From positions 1 to 64,000 of the forward strand of contig CAMCWV010000009.1 in the NCBI GenBank assembly GCA_945882915.1: a DNA stretch of 64,000 bases. The letters run 5' to 3'. This DNA comes from Waddlia chondrophila WSU 86-1044 (lineage in GTDB: Bacteria; Chlamydiota; Chlamydiia; Chlamydiales; CAMCWV01). This document shows, one piece after another, positions 52,415-60,937 of this stretch (its first letter is position 1; each line of letters opens with the position of its first letter). A model generated the notes under the pieces. The model saw only the letters and a program-made list of their open reading frames with translations. It had not been told where the DNA came from and did not search any database. The position numbers were made by a program, and so were the translations under genes.

Positions 52415-54820
52415 ATGGAAGAGCAGAAGGGTCTTCAGGAGATAGCTTTTCCCCTAACAGGGCTCAAGGGAGCCTGGGATGCTGCTCGTTTAGAGGTCTC
52501 GTTAGGCTCTCTTCTTGGCGTTAAAGCCCACGTTGACGTGCCAACACAGTCGGCTAAATTCATTTTTGACCCTTCCCAAACAGGCATAAAAGAAATTGTT
52601 GCTGCTTTAGAAAAGCAAGGGGTGACGGTCCCTAAGCAGCACGTGGAGCTGGCTCTTGAGGGGATGACGTGTGGCTCGTGTGTTTTAGGCATTGAAAAGG
52701 CATTGAATAAGGCTTCTGGAGTCCTTTCTGCAACGGTTAACTTTTCATCTAGTAGAGCAAGTGTTGATTATAGCCCTGAACAGATTCAGGTCCCGCAGCT
52801 CCTTGCAGCTGTCCGCAAGATCGGTTATGACGCCGAAGAGGTTAAGGAGGGCTCTCACTTTGAAATCGAAAGAAAGCGAAAGAAAGAGCTTCACCTCATC
52901 TCTAGAGCCTCTCTTGTTTCTGCTCTTTTAGCCATTCCTTTAGTCCTGCACATGCTTTTTGAGTGGATTGGAATCCACCTTCCAATACCTATGTGGGTGC
53001 AATTTTTGCTTGCAACGGCGTCTCAATTCTGGCCAGGTCTCCGTTTTTATAGAGGGGCTTTCCTTGCGCTGCGTTCAGGAAGAGCCGATATGGACGTTCT
53101 GATTGCTTTGGGGACCTCTGCTGGTTGGGGATATAGTTCAGCGGTCTTTCTTTTAGGGATTCCATCTCACCTCTATTTTGAGAGTGGTTCTGTCATTATT
53201 GCTTTGGTTTTGCTTGGGCGTCTTATTGAGGCAGGGACAAAAAGAAAAGCGTCAGATGCTGTTCAAAAGCTTTTGCGTCTTCAGCCAAAAATGGCGCGCA
53301 TAGAAATTCAGGGAAGGCTTTTTGATGCACCTGTAGATCAACTCACTCCTGGGGTGAGTGTCGTTGTACGTCCAGGAGAAAGCATTCCTATTGATGGGGT
53401 TGTTGTTGAGGGGGCTTCTTATGTAAATGAGGCAATGCTTACAGGAGAAAGCGTTCCCGTTTACAAAGGAGTGGGGGTTTCTGTTTTCGCTGCGACAGTT
53501 AATCAAGGTGGCCTTTTGAAAATACGAACCACAGGTGTGGGCGAATCTACTGCCCTGGCTGCTATTGTTCGAATGGTTGAGAGGGCTCAAGGCTCAAAAG
53601 CTCCTTTACAGAAGTTAGCAGATATCGTCAGTGCTTATTTTGTGCCGGGTGTTGTGGTAGTAGCCCTTGCTACTTTTGGGATTTGGTGGGGCCTGAATGG
53701 AGATCTGGGAGCTGCGATTATCAATGCTGTAGCTGTTTTAATTATTGCGTGCCCATGCGCTTTAGGGCTTGCAATTCCAACTGTGATGATGGTTGCAAGT
53801 GGTAGAGCCGCTCAAGTGGGTGTCTTAATAAAAGATGCCGAGGCTTTGGCGGCTGCAGGAAAAATTAAAACATTAATCATGGATAAGACAGGAACCCTTA
53901 CAGAAGGAAGGCCTAGCGTTATTGAGGTGATCACTTCAAGGGAGGTTCCTCTTGCTAAAGTCCTTTCTATTGCAATGAGCTTGGCAGAAGGTTCAACACA
54001 CCCGCTGTCCGTGGCTATGGCCTCTTATTGCCGGCTACAGAATGTAAAAGTTCTTGCAGCCACTTCTGCACGCGCTCTCCCAGGAAAGGGGGTGGAGGCA
54101 AGTGTTGACGGAATCCCTTCTACAATGGGGTCATTACGCTTTCTTAGGGAGGCTGAAGGGTTTGTAAATCTTCCCAGCAGCGATTCCCATATTGAAGGCC
54201 TTGAAGAGAGTGGACACACCGTCGTGGGGGTGTCTCAAAATGGGGTATTGCTAGCTGTTTTTGCTTTTTCTGATGAGCTTAGGTCGGGTTCTAAGTTAGC
54301 TGTAGAGCTTCTTAAGGGGATGGGAGTTGCCTCTTATATGGTTACGGGCGACCATCCTAAAACGGCAGAGGCAATTGCTAAGCTTTCTGGGATTGAGAAG
54401 TTTCAAGCAGGAGTAATGCCTCAGGGGAAAGTTGAAGAGGTGGAACGGCTGCAGAGAGGCGGAGAGAAAGTGGGGATGGTCGGAGATGGGATAAATGATG
54501 CTCCTGCACTTGCAAAAGCTGATGTTGGATTTGCCTTTGCTGCAGGGAGCGATGTGGCTATTGAATCGGCTGGGATTACTTTAATGCGCAATGATCTGCT
54601 CAGTATTGTTGATGCTGTTTCTCTGGCACGTGCGACAAGCTTTAAGATGAAGCAGAACTTGTTTTTTGCTTTCCTATACAACGTGGTAGGGATTCCTTTG
54701 GCTGCGTGTGGATTGTTGAATCCAGTTGTAGCTGGTTCTGCAATGGCTTTAAGCTCAATTTGTGTTGTAACAAATGCACTGCTTCTTAAGCGCTGGAAAA
54801 GAAGGAAAGGCAGTTTTTAA
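52415..54820 (+). CDS. copper-type P1B ATPase (CopA-like)
   Basis: An 801-aa heavy-metal transporting ATPase. One intact metal-binding domain (GMTCGSC, about 87-93) is preceded by a degenerate one (LTGLKGAWD) lacking cysteines. Eight transmembrane segments, the phosphatase loop MLTGES, the membrane CPC in [23 protein letters not shown] (phosphorylated Asp), the HP locus STHPLSVA and VGDGINDAP. The CPC motif favours Cu(I) export. I chose ATG 52415 (AAGGG upstream) over TTG 52337 and ATG 52358. Confidence 0.88.
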   Translation: MEEQKGLQEIAFPLTGLKGAWDAARLEVSLGSLLGVKAHVDVPTQSAKFIFDPSQTGIKEIVAALEKQGVTVPKQHVELALEGMTCGSCVLGIEKALNKASGVLSATVNFSSSRASVDYSPEQIQVPQLLAAVRKIGYDAEEVKEGSHFEIERKRKKELHLISRASLVSALLAIPLVLHMLFEWIGIHLPIPMWVQFLLATASQFWPGLRFYRGAFLALRSGRADMDVLIALGTSAGWGYSSAVFLLGIPSHLYFESGSVIIALVLLGRLIEAGTKRKASDAVQKLLRLQPKMARIEIQGRLFDAPVDQLTPGVSVVVRPGESIPIDGVVVEGASYVNEAMLTGESVPVYKGVGVSVFAATVNQGGLLKIRTTGVGESTALAAIVRMVERAQGSKAPLQKLADIVSAYFVPGVVVVALATFGIWWGLNGDLGAAIINAVAVLIIACPCALGLAIPTVMMVASGRAAQVGVLIKDAEALAAAGKIKTLIMDKTGTLTEGRPSVIEVITSREVPLAKVLSIAMSLAEGSTHPLSVAMASYCRLQNVKVLAATSARALPGKGVEASVDGIPSTMGSLRFLREAEGFVNLPSSDSHIEGLEESGHTVVGVSQNGVLLAVFAFSDELRSGSKLAVELLKGMGVASYMVTGDHPKTAEAIAKLSGIEKFQAGVMPQGKVEEVERLQRGGEKVGMVGDGINDAPALAKADVGFAFAAGSDVAIESAGITLMRNDLLSIVDAVSLARATSFKMKQNLFFAFLYNVVGIPLAACGLLNPVVAGSAMALSSICVVTNALLLKRWKRRKGSF

Positions 54821-54878
54821 GCAGATGGATGTGGGGCAAAAGGCTAGCCAGCCCTCATCGTGGACGTTAAATCGACTA

Positions 54879-54948
54879 TATACTCCGCTTAGCTGAAAAT
54901 GAGAATTTGGACGGCGCCAAAGCCCCATTTTCAGCTAAGAAGAGTATA
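54879..54948. repeat. palindromic GAGGAGTATA element, short form (70 bp)
   Basis: TATACTCCGCTTAGCTGAAA with the inverted TTTTCAGCTAAGAAGAGTATA-type end, centred on TTTGGACGGCGCCAAAG. It follows the P-type ATPase and stands 5' of the truncated Bat gene. Bases 54949-55067 contain only uncertain short frames. Confidence 0.83.
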
Positions 54949-55067
54949 GCGTCCAACGAGAGGTTAGTTACTCTTTTTTTCCTGTTGCATCTGCTTAACG
55001 ACTACGGGGGAGTGGTTGAAAATGACTCTGGACTTTAACCTGGACTTTAACAAGGTGCGTTTGTTGA

Positions 55068-55487
55068 TCCGGTGCGCGGCAAACTCTTTTTGAGCTTTTG
55101 AGAGAGGCTCCTTCAAATGTCCATCTTATTTGTGTGGGGATGGGGGGCTTAGAAGCTGCGCCTATTCCGGGAGCTTTTGAAAAAGAAAAGCAGGTGATGT
55201 CTAAGCCGGATCTTCTTTTCCTTAAGAAGCTCAGTAGTTCTGGCCGTGGAAAGTTTTTTGCTGCAGAAGAGTTTTCTTCTTTCAGCATCGCTTCAAAAAT
55301 TGTGGAAACGTTTGCTTTTGGGGAGGCTTCTTCTCAAGAGGGCGTTTCTTCAGGAGAAATTTCAGGGCTCGACTACAGCTGGACCCCTCTTTTGGTTGCT
55401 ATTATTTGCCTTGCCAGCCATCTCGCCTGGAGCAAAACTCGGAAAATCGTAACAGTTCACATACCCTTCCTTCGTCGGCGTATGTGA
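55068..55487 (+). pseudogene. truncated BatA/BatB-like VWA protein (C-terminal part)
   Basis: An open frame with no proper start encodes the C-terminal part of a Bat-type von Willebrand A protein: HLICVGMGGLEAAPIPGAF, then FLKKLSSSGRGKFFAAEEF and a C-terminal transmembrane helix (SWTPLLVAIICLASHLAW). In intact BatA/B these are the last beta-strand and helix of the VWA domain plus the final membrane segment. The N-terminal two thirds, including the MIDAS metal site, are missing. The last residues (VTVHIPFLRRRM) are encoded by an inserted hairpin repeat. Downstream genes match BatC, BatD and BatE, which supports the call. Confidence 0.72.
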
Positions 55488-55588
55488 ACTGTTACAAACT
55501 TTTTTGTATTTTCTCTGTGTTCTCTGCGCCTCTGTGGTTAAAAAAAACTGGTATTAATATTTTTGAAACACAGAGAACACAGAGAAAA
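55449..55588. repeat. TAACAGTTCACATAC double-hairpin repeat (copy C)
   Basis: GTAACAGTTCACATACCC and its inverted partner form the first hairpin; AAACTTTTTTGTATTTT follows, then a variant second hairpin (TTCTCTGTGTTCTCTG... and ...ACACAGAGAACACAGAGAA). It overwrites the 3' end of the truncated VWA gene. Bases 55589-55700 hold further repeat scraps (TAGCCGTAGGTGACCGAAGG, also near 19120). Confidence 0.78.
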
Positions 55589-55747
55589 TAGAGAGGGAGG
55601 AGGGCGGGCAATGCCACTTCAATCGTAAGGCTGCCTAAACGAAATTACTTTACGCTGTACTAGCCGTAGGTGACCGAAGGGGCCATGCTCTCTTCTTAAA
55701 TTAAATTGTATTTATGGTATGCCTTATTAAGATGAGGTAAGACCGTG

Positions 55748-56506
55748 ATGTTTTCAAGACGTTCCATTTTTTTCTTCCTGGCTTTTTTGTTTTGTGGAAG
55801 AGCCCCTTCACTTATGGCGATGAGCGCTATCGATACCTCCCAGTTTGCCGAGGCCATAGGGAAAGAAGGAAATATGGTTCTTGCTCAGCAATACTACGAA
55901 AAGGCGTTAGAAGGGAATTTGACCTCCACTCAAAAGGCTGTTGTTTCGTTTAATTTGGGGAGCGTTTTATCGGCGCAGGATAAGTGGGAAGAGGCGCTTA
56001 AGCATGTGCGTTCGATTGGCGTTAACCCAGAGACTTCCCCGCGGATGGCTTCTCATGTGTATGGATTAAAGGCTGCTATCTGTTTTAGAGCCGCCAGAGT
56101 GCGCATTAATCAACTCCCCTCTAGCCATAATGTTGATGACGATTGGGAAAGTGCCGTTTTGCTTTTGAAAGAGTCTCTAGAGGCGGTTTCTGCGGTGAAG
56201 CTCGCTCAAGAGTATCTAGTTAAGCTGGGGGGAGCTAAGAAAGAGAGCGCTCCCGATGAAGAGTACTTAAATACGATGCAGGTGGAAGCTGAAGCGCGCG
56301 CCCTTTTAAAGAGAGCTCTTCTCAATCCACAAGGGAAAAAGACGCAGCGCTATGTTATAAAGTCGATGGAGGACCTGCGAACCCAATGTGGTTGGGGAGC
56401 ATACCAGCTTCAGATTGCAGCAATTGCTTTAGTGCAGAGCGCGAAAGTTTCAGGCCCCGCAGAGAATAATAAAACAGGCCAAGAAGAGTCTTTTTTAACT
56501 CCCTAG
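55748..56506 (+). CDS. BatC-like TPR protein
   Basis: A 252-aa exported TPR protein. A signal peptide (about 1-24, FFFLAFLFCG) is followed by TPR helices (MVLAQQYYEKALEGNLTSTQ; VVSFNLGSVLSAQDKWEEAL). It lies between the VWA remnant and BatD, the usual place of BatC. I chose ATG 55748; a GTG at 55745 is adjacent. The SD is GAGGTAAG. By family, Bat proteins act at the membrane in stress tolerance; the exact role of BatC is unknown. Confidence 0.65.
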   Translation: MFSRRSIFFFLAFLFCGRAPSLMAMSAIDTSQFAEAIGKEGNMVLAQQYYEKALEGNLTSTQKAVVSFNLGSVLSAQDKWEEALKHVRSIGVNPETSPRMASHVYGLKAAICFRAARVRINQLPSSHNVDDDWESAVLLLKESLEAVSAVKLAQEYLVKLGGAKKESAPDEEYLNTMQVEAEARALLKRALLNPQGKKTQRYVIKSMEDLRTQCGWGAYQLQIAAIALVQSAKVSGPAENNKTGQEESFLTP

Positions 56507-56613
56507 TTTGAGCTTCTCGAGCAGATGGTAAAAGCAGATGAACAGGTGCGCTCTTCGCGCATAATGCCTGTAAAACAGAGTGTAGGCCCCTATTAGTTAT
56601 TGAGGTAAGAGTT

Positions 56614-57999
56614 ATGATGATAATGAAAGGTGTGAGTAGTAGGTATTTGAGAGCCCTCTGCCTCACGTGCGCTTTCTGTTTGGTATTTACACTGGATGCT
56701 GAGGAGATTCAACTTTCAGCCTCTGTTAATAGCTACATAGCTACAGATGACCGTCCGATAGAAGGGCTTGTAACAGTGGTTCATCCAGAAGAGGTCACAA
56801 TTGATCCTTCAGTATTTTCTGTTGATGGGAAGGCTCTTCCTGTAGTTTTTGTTGAGGATGGGAGTCAGTCGGTCTTCTCTTCTCAAGATGGCCACATTAA
56901 GGAAATAAGAGTGCTTAGCTCTGTTTATAAATTTCAGATAGAAGCGCAGGGGCCTGGTGGTCACGTTCTCCCTCCAATCACCTTGACTTTAGGAGGTAAA
57001 AACCACTTTAGTCAGGCGGTCTCTTACAAGATCCACGAGGCGGCTATAAGCCCTCATTTCCGTTTAGAGGCCATTGTGGATGGCTCTACGCAGCTCTATC
57101 CGGGTCAGCGGACGGAGCTTGTTTACCGGATTTATTACGATGTTTCTGTAGACCCTACTTATCAGCAGCTCCCATTGCTTGATGCCCAGGGATTTCGTAG
57201 GATTGGAGAGGTTATCTCACAAAACAGCAAGCAAGACGCCTTTGATGTTCATGAACTTCGGCAGTCAGTTGAAGCTGTGAAGCCGGGAGAATTTGTTTTT
57301 GGCCCTTCTCGTATTGATGGCATTGTTGCGGCTGCAGATGAGGAAAGTGCTTTGCCTACGGGATTTAGCTCTTACTTGCGCGCTCAGACTGCTTCTGTCA
57401 CGCTCCACGTGAAGGATTTTCCGCAGGCGGGCAAGCCAAAGAGTTTTAAAGGGGCTGTAGGGAGCTTTTCGTTTCACGTAAAGCCTGTAACGCCGACGGA
57501 GATCTCTTTTGGTGACAAAATTGAGTTAGAAGTGGCTATAAGGGGCATTGGAGATATTAACTCAATAGCCCTTTCTGACATTATCGAAGATCCAGGATTC
57601 GGCCGGCTTTTTAAGGTAAATGAGGGAGCTGTTATTAGCGAATCGACACCTACAAAAAAGGTTTTTCGGGTGAAGGTTGTTCCTCTTCTGGCTGCATTAA
57701 AGGAAATTCCTAGCCTTGAGTTTACCTCTTTCAACCCTAAAACAGAAGAGTATGAAGTGCATAAGAGCTCTCCTTTTTCTTTAAAGGTGAGTAGTGTAGA
57801 GGGGTCTAAAGAAATGATTGTTGATGAGAAGGAGGCGCTGCATCACGGAGAGGCCGGAAAGCTTCATCATGAAGAGGTTTCTATAGGCGACCTGAAGCAT
57901 GAAAAGCTCGGCTGGCGCGTTTTATGGTTAGTTCCTGCAGGCGGAATGCTCTTGGCCTTCCAGGCTGTCCTGCGCCGTTTTAACCGTAGAAAGCCATAA
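56614..57999 (+). CDS. batD: BatD-family protein
   Basis: A 461-aa membrane-anchored extracytoplasmic protein. A signal peptide (about 8-29) is followed by Ig-like beta domains (IQLSASVNSYIATDDRPIEG; VKPVTPTEISFGDKIELEVA) and a C-terminal transmembrane segment (WRVLWLVPAGGMLLAFQAVL). This is the layout of the BatD oxygen-tolerance family. It overlaps nothing and is followed 4 bp later by a BatE-like gene. SD GAGGTAAG. Confidence 0.78.
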   Translation: MMIMKGVSSRYLRALCLTCAFCLVFTLDAEEIQLSASVNSYIATDDRPIEGLVTVVHPEEVTIDPSVFSVDGKALPVVFVEDGSQSVFSSQDGHIKEIRVLSSVYKFQIEAQGPGGHVLPPITLTLGGKNHFSQAVSYKIHEAAISPHFRLEAIVDGSTQLYPGQRTELVYRIYYDVSVDPTYQQLPLLDAQGFRRIGEVISQNSKQDAFDVHELRQSVEAVKPGEFVFGPSRIDGIVAAADEESALPTGFSSYLRAQTASVTLHVKDFPQAGKPKSFKGAVGSFSFHVKPVTPTEISFGDKIELEVAIRGIGDINSIALSDIIEDPGFGRLFKVNEGAVISESTPTKKVFRVKVVPLLAALKEIPSLEFTSFNPKTEEYEVHKSSPFSLKVSSVEGSKEMIVDEKEALHHGEAGKLHHEEVSIGDLKHEKLGWRVLWLVPAGGMLLAFQAVLRRFNRRKP

Positions 58000-58003
58000 G
58001 CCT

Positions 58004-58693
58004 ATGCTAAAGTGGTCAATATTAGACGGGTTAAAGCTTGCCTTCATCTTGAACGTTCTTTTTTTAGCGCTGCTTCCAAGTGCTGTCAGTGCAGGCGCTT
58101 CTTCTGCGGCGCCTTTGCATAAGGCCTATCTTTTGTATCTCAAAGGGCGGGCGGCAGAAGATCCTTTCGAAAAGGCTCAGGCGTTTAATCAAGCCCTTGC
58201 TCTTTATTCTGCTGCTGAAAAAGAAGGATCTCACCCTAAATTGCTTAAAGCTATTGGAAATTGCTATGCGCAGCTTGGTGAGGCAGGGTGGGCGAGTTTC
58301 TATTTTCAGCGGGCGGCTAAGAGCTCTGCCGACCAAAAATGGTTTGCGGGGATCTGTTTGTTAATAGGGTTTCTTTTCTGTTTAGCCTCTTTGTGGCTTT
58401 GGTTTGGCGCTGCTATTTGGCGACGTCCTACGCTTGTTGCTGCTGCCACTTTTGTTGTTGTTTTAGGGATTGTCTCTTTTTGGGATTTTTACGCTCCGGC
58501 AAAAGGGGTTGTGGTGAGTCAAGCGGCTTTACATCAGCAGATGGATAGCTCTGTTAAGGCTTTGGGTGAGGTGTTGGTTCCTGCCGGAGTGAAGGTTCAA
58601 GTGGTTGAGGCTTCTCAGGATGCGTGGCTTCGCATAAGGACCCCAGGGGGAGATACGGGCTATGTACAGAATAGGTGTGTTAGGATAATCTAA
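58004..58693 (+). CDS. batE: BatE-like protein (TPR + SH3)
   Basis: A 229-aa protein. Signal or membrane segment (about 10-30), TPR-like helices (about 35-110), two membrane segments (about 118-137 and 143-160), and a C-terminal bacterial SH3-like domain (VKVQVVEASQDAWLRIRTPG...YVQNRCVRII). The TPR-TM-SH3 order matches BatE. It starts 4 bp after batD and is likely cotranscribed. Confidence 0.72.
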   Translation: MLKWSILDGLKLAFILNVLFLALLPSAVSAGASSAAPLHKAYLLYLKGRAAEDPFEKAQAFNQALALYSAAEKEGSHPKLLKAIGNCYAQLGEAGWASFYFQRAAKSSADQKWFAGICLLIGFLFCLASLWLWFGAAIWRRPTLVAAATFVVVLGIVSFWDFYAPAKGVVVSQAALHQQMDSSVKALGEVLVPAGVKVQVVEASQDAWLRIRTPGGDTGYVQNRCVRII

Positions 58694-58714
58694 TCATTTT
58701 ATTGAACAGGATAC

Positions 58715-58860
58715 ATACTCCTCGTAGCTGAAAATGGGAAAAATTATCCTAAACAAGCGCTTGCTCTCTCCAGAAGGTAACCCTTTAATTGCTACGGGCT
58801 TCTTCTCTTTTTTTCTTTTGTGCGCCGTCCAAGTTCCCATTTTCAGCTAAGAGGAGTATA
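58715..58860. repeat. palindromic element, long form (146 bp); supplies a start codon
   Basis: Left end ATACTCCTCGTAGCTGAAAA, right end TTTTCAGCTAAGAGGAGTATA-type. The interior (TTGCTCTCTCCAGAAGGTAA, CCCTTTAATTGCTACGGG) is the inverted interior of the element at 13602-13762. The last base (58860) is the A of the next ATG and AAGAGGAG is its SD, the same arrangement as at trpS. Confidence 0.85.
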
Positions 58861-59057
58861 TGATGCAGACAGAGCAAGGTCCATTGCCATCTAATCAAGC
58901 GTTGCAGATGCAGGAGAGAATCGATATCGATCGTCGCCTGCGGACTGTTGAGGCTATTTACGCGTCAGCTTATGCAAGGGTGCGCTCTCTTGAAGAGAAG
59001 CTAGGCCAGGAAAAACCAGGCCAGGAAAAAGCTAACAAAGAAAAACAAGGCTATTGA
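58860..59057 (+). CDS. small coiled-coil protein of unknown function
   Basis: A 65-aa charged protein (a second ATG at 58863 is equally possible). A central helix (ERIDIDRRLRTVEAIYASAY...EEKL) is followed by a repeated QEKPGQEK tail. There is no membrane segment. The SD and start codon come from the end of a palindromic repeat. It is followed 12 bp later by a larger acidic gene; the two may be an operon. Confidence 0.55.
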   Translation: MMQTEQGPLPSNQALQMQERIDIDRRLRTVEAIYASAYARVRSLEEKLGQEKPGQEKANKEKQGY

Positions 59058-59069
59058 AGGTATACAAGC

Positions 59070-60074
59070 ATGGCGACCGAACCGCAGCTCAAGACACTAT
59101 ACAATCTGTTGCGTATCAATTACGATCAAGACTCTCGGATTGAAGGCATCGAGCCCTGGATGGTTGCTGATTACCGTTTAATGGACCTTGAGAAGTTATT
59201 TGCAGATTTAAAAGGGCTAGGGCTTCCTCTTGATAGAGCAGCTTTTCTCACCTACGCAGAAGCAGAAGAGTCTCCAGAAGGTCTAACAGAGATTTTGGCA
59301 GGAGATATTGGAGACGTGCACATTCATGACCACTCCTATCTCATCCTGTTTGAGCTTTGGCGCCGCCTTGTTCCAGAAAAACAGTCGCTCTCCATCTTCT
59401 GCGATGAGCTTGATGCGCTCATCCTTCTTTACGATAAGGGAGAGCTTCAGAATAGCGAACCTCTACAGAATGCTCTTGCAGATTTACAAGGCATTTTAGA
59501 AGAGAACAATCAAGGGAAAGTTGACAGTGCTCAACTTTTTGAATCCATTGCTAATGGATGTGCTAACCATCTCGAAAGCTTTCTTTATGACTTCATAGCC
59601 GACCAGCTCGATGCGGGAAATGAGTCTTATGGGTCAGATCTTCTCTATGATTTTTATGAATACATGAACGAATCGAAATGGTTTGATTTCCTGCGTGCAC
59701 GGCTAACTGCCCAAACAGATGTTAAAGCGGCTAATGGGATCATTCGTCGATTAGTGGCTGAGTCTAAAGAATCTCCTGATTTAGAGTTCTACCTCGAGAT
59801 CTTGAATTTCCTTTCACAGACGGGTGATAAAGATCTGTTTGTTTCTTTTGGAAAGGAGACAATCGATCTTCTTGAAAGCGAAGAAGATTTTCAGGAGCTT
59901 CTCACAATCTGCTATGAGTACTACCAGTGCCTTGATTGTGATCGACAGAGTGAGGCTATTCAAAAGCTTTTAGAAAAGCGTTTGAACATCGCTATGGAAG
60001 AGGAGATCGCCTCTCAAGATCCCGATGTTCAGGCCCTCCTCAAAATCATCCAAGAGCCTCACAGGTCGAACTGA
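59070..60074 (+). CDS. acidic helical protein of unknown function
   Basis: A 334-aa, very acidic, leucine-rich alpha-helical protein I do not recognise. There is no signal peptide or membrane segment. The sequence looks like a series of paired helices (for example YLEILNFLSQTGDKDLFVSF, DFQELLTICYEYYQCLDCD), possibly an armadillo- or TPR-like solenoid. ATG 59070 has GAAGG upstream. It lies directly downstream of the small coiled-coil gene. Confidence 0.6.
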   Translation: MATEPQLKTLYNLLRINYDQDSRIEGIEPWMVADYRLMDLEKLFADLKGLGLPLDRAAFLTYAEAEESPEGLTEILAGDIGDVHIHDHSYLILFELWRRLVPEKQSLSIFCDELDALILLYDKGELQNSEPLQNALADLQGILEENNQGKVDSAQLFESIANGCANHLESFLYDFIADQLDAGNESYGSDLLYDFYEYMNESKWFDFLRARLTAQTDVKAANGIIRRLVAESKESPDLEFYLEILNFLSQTGDKDLFVSFGKETIDLLESEEDFQELLTICYEYYQCLDCDRQSEAIQKLLEKRLNIAMEEEIASQDPDVQALLKIIQEPHRSN

Positions 60075-60152
60075 TGGGTCTTCTGAAACAGAAGAGGCGT
60101 GAGAGAAAAAGATTAAAATCCATTACATCCTGTTTCTTTTGGATGCAGACCA

Positions 60153-60920
60153 CTAGAGGATGCCTAGGGGGGTGAAGTTGAGATAGTCGCAAGAGGCGAG
60201 GACGTAGCGGATACCATCGTTACTTATGCCAAAAGGCATACTTCCAACCTTAATCCCGTGGAGATGCCCAAATACACAGATGTCTATCTTATACTTCTTT
60301 AAGAGCTCAGATGTTCGGGAGGGCTTGAGGTCTGCGCCAAGCGGAGGGTAGTGTGTAAGGGCAATGCGTGTTTTAGCGTGCGGGTCGAGCGCTTTTAAGC
60401 TTAACTCTAGTCTTTGTAGCTCTCTCAAAAAAATCTTCTCTCTCTCTTCTTCTCTAAGGGCATCTTCAGCAGCTTGATCTGCTGGAATTCCTTCTTCTTC
60501 ACCAGCAGCCACTCCCCCAAATGAGAATTCATTGCTGTCCCAAAGACGAGATCCCCCAATTGAAATTCTTTGCCCCTCACCGTCCCAATTGAACACGTTA
60601 TTTTGAATAAGGTGGATAGAGCTAGGGATGAATGGGGCCATCTTTTTTAGAGAGCCCCACCAGTAATCGTGGTTGCCACGAAGGACGACTTTTGTGCCAG
60701 GAAGTGAGTGGAGCCACTCCAGATCGGGCAATGCATCTTCTAGACGCATTGCCCAGGAAATGTCTCCAGAGACAAGGACGAGGTCATTTGGGCTGACGAG
60801 CTTATTCCAGTGGGCTGCGATCTTGTCAGGATGCCCTTCCCAGTTCTCCCCAAATTTATCCATTTTCTTATTCGCAATACCAAGCGAAAGGTGTGGATCT
60901 GACAATGCCCAAACTGTCAC
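60153..60920 (-). CDS. calcineurin-like metallophosphoesterase
   Basis: A 255-aa cytosolic phosphoesterase. Metal motifs: ALSDPHLSLG (DxH), VSGDISWAM (GDI), LRGNHDYWWG (GNHD), ALTHYPPLG and FGHLHGI (GHxH). The set is complete. The substrate is not evident. It is followed by nothing on the same strand; bases 60075-60152 contain a scrap of a hairpin repeat (AGAGGCGTGAGAGAAAAAG). Confidence 0.82.
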   Translation of the reverse strand: MTVWALSDPHLSLGIANKKMDKFGENWEGHPDKIAAHWNKLVSPNDLVLVSGDISWAMRLEDALPDLEWLHSLPGTKVVLRGNHDYWWGSLKKMAPFIPSSIHLIQNNVFNWDGEGQRISIGGSRLWDSNEFSFGGVAAGEEEGIPADQAAEDALREEEREKIFLRELQRLELSLKALDPHAKTRIALTHYPPLGADLKPSRTSELLKKYKIDICVFGHLHGIKVGSMPFGISNDGIRYVLASCDYLNFTPLGIL

Positions 60921-60937
60921 TTGATCACCTTTTTGGG

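Noticed and set aside
54949-55100. Short minus-strand coding remnant
   Set aside because: Several overlapping frames look protein-like, but none has a recognisable family or start.
57469-57484. parS-like site CGTTTCACGTAAAGCC in batD
   Set aside because: Only one half matches the ParB consensus; the other half has three mismatches.
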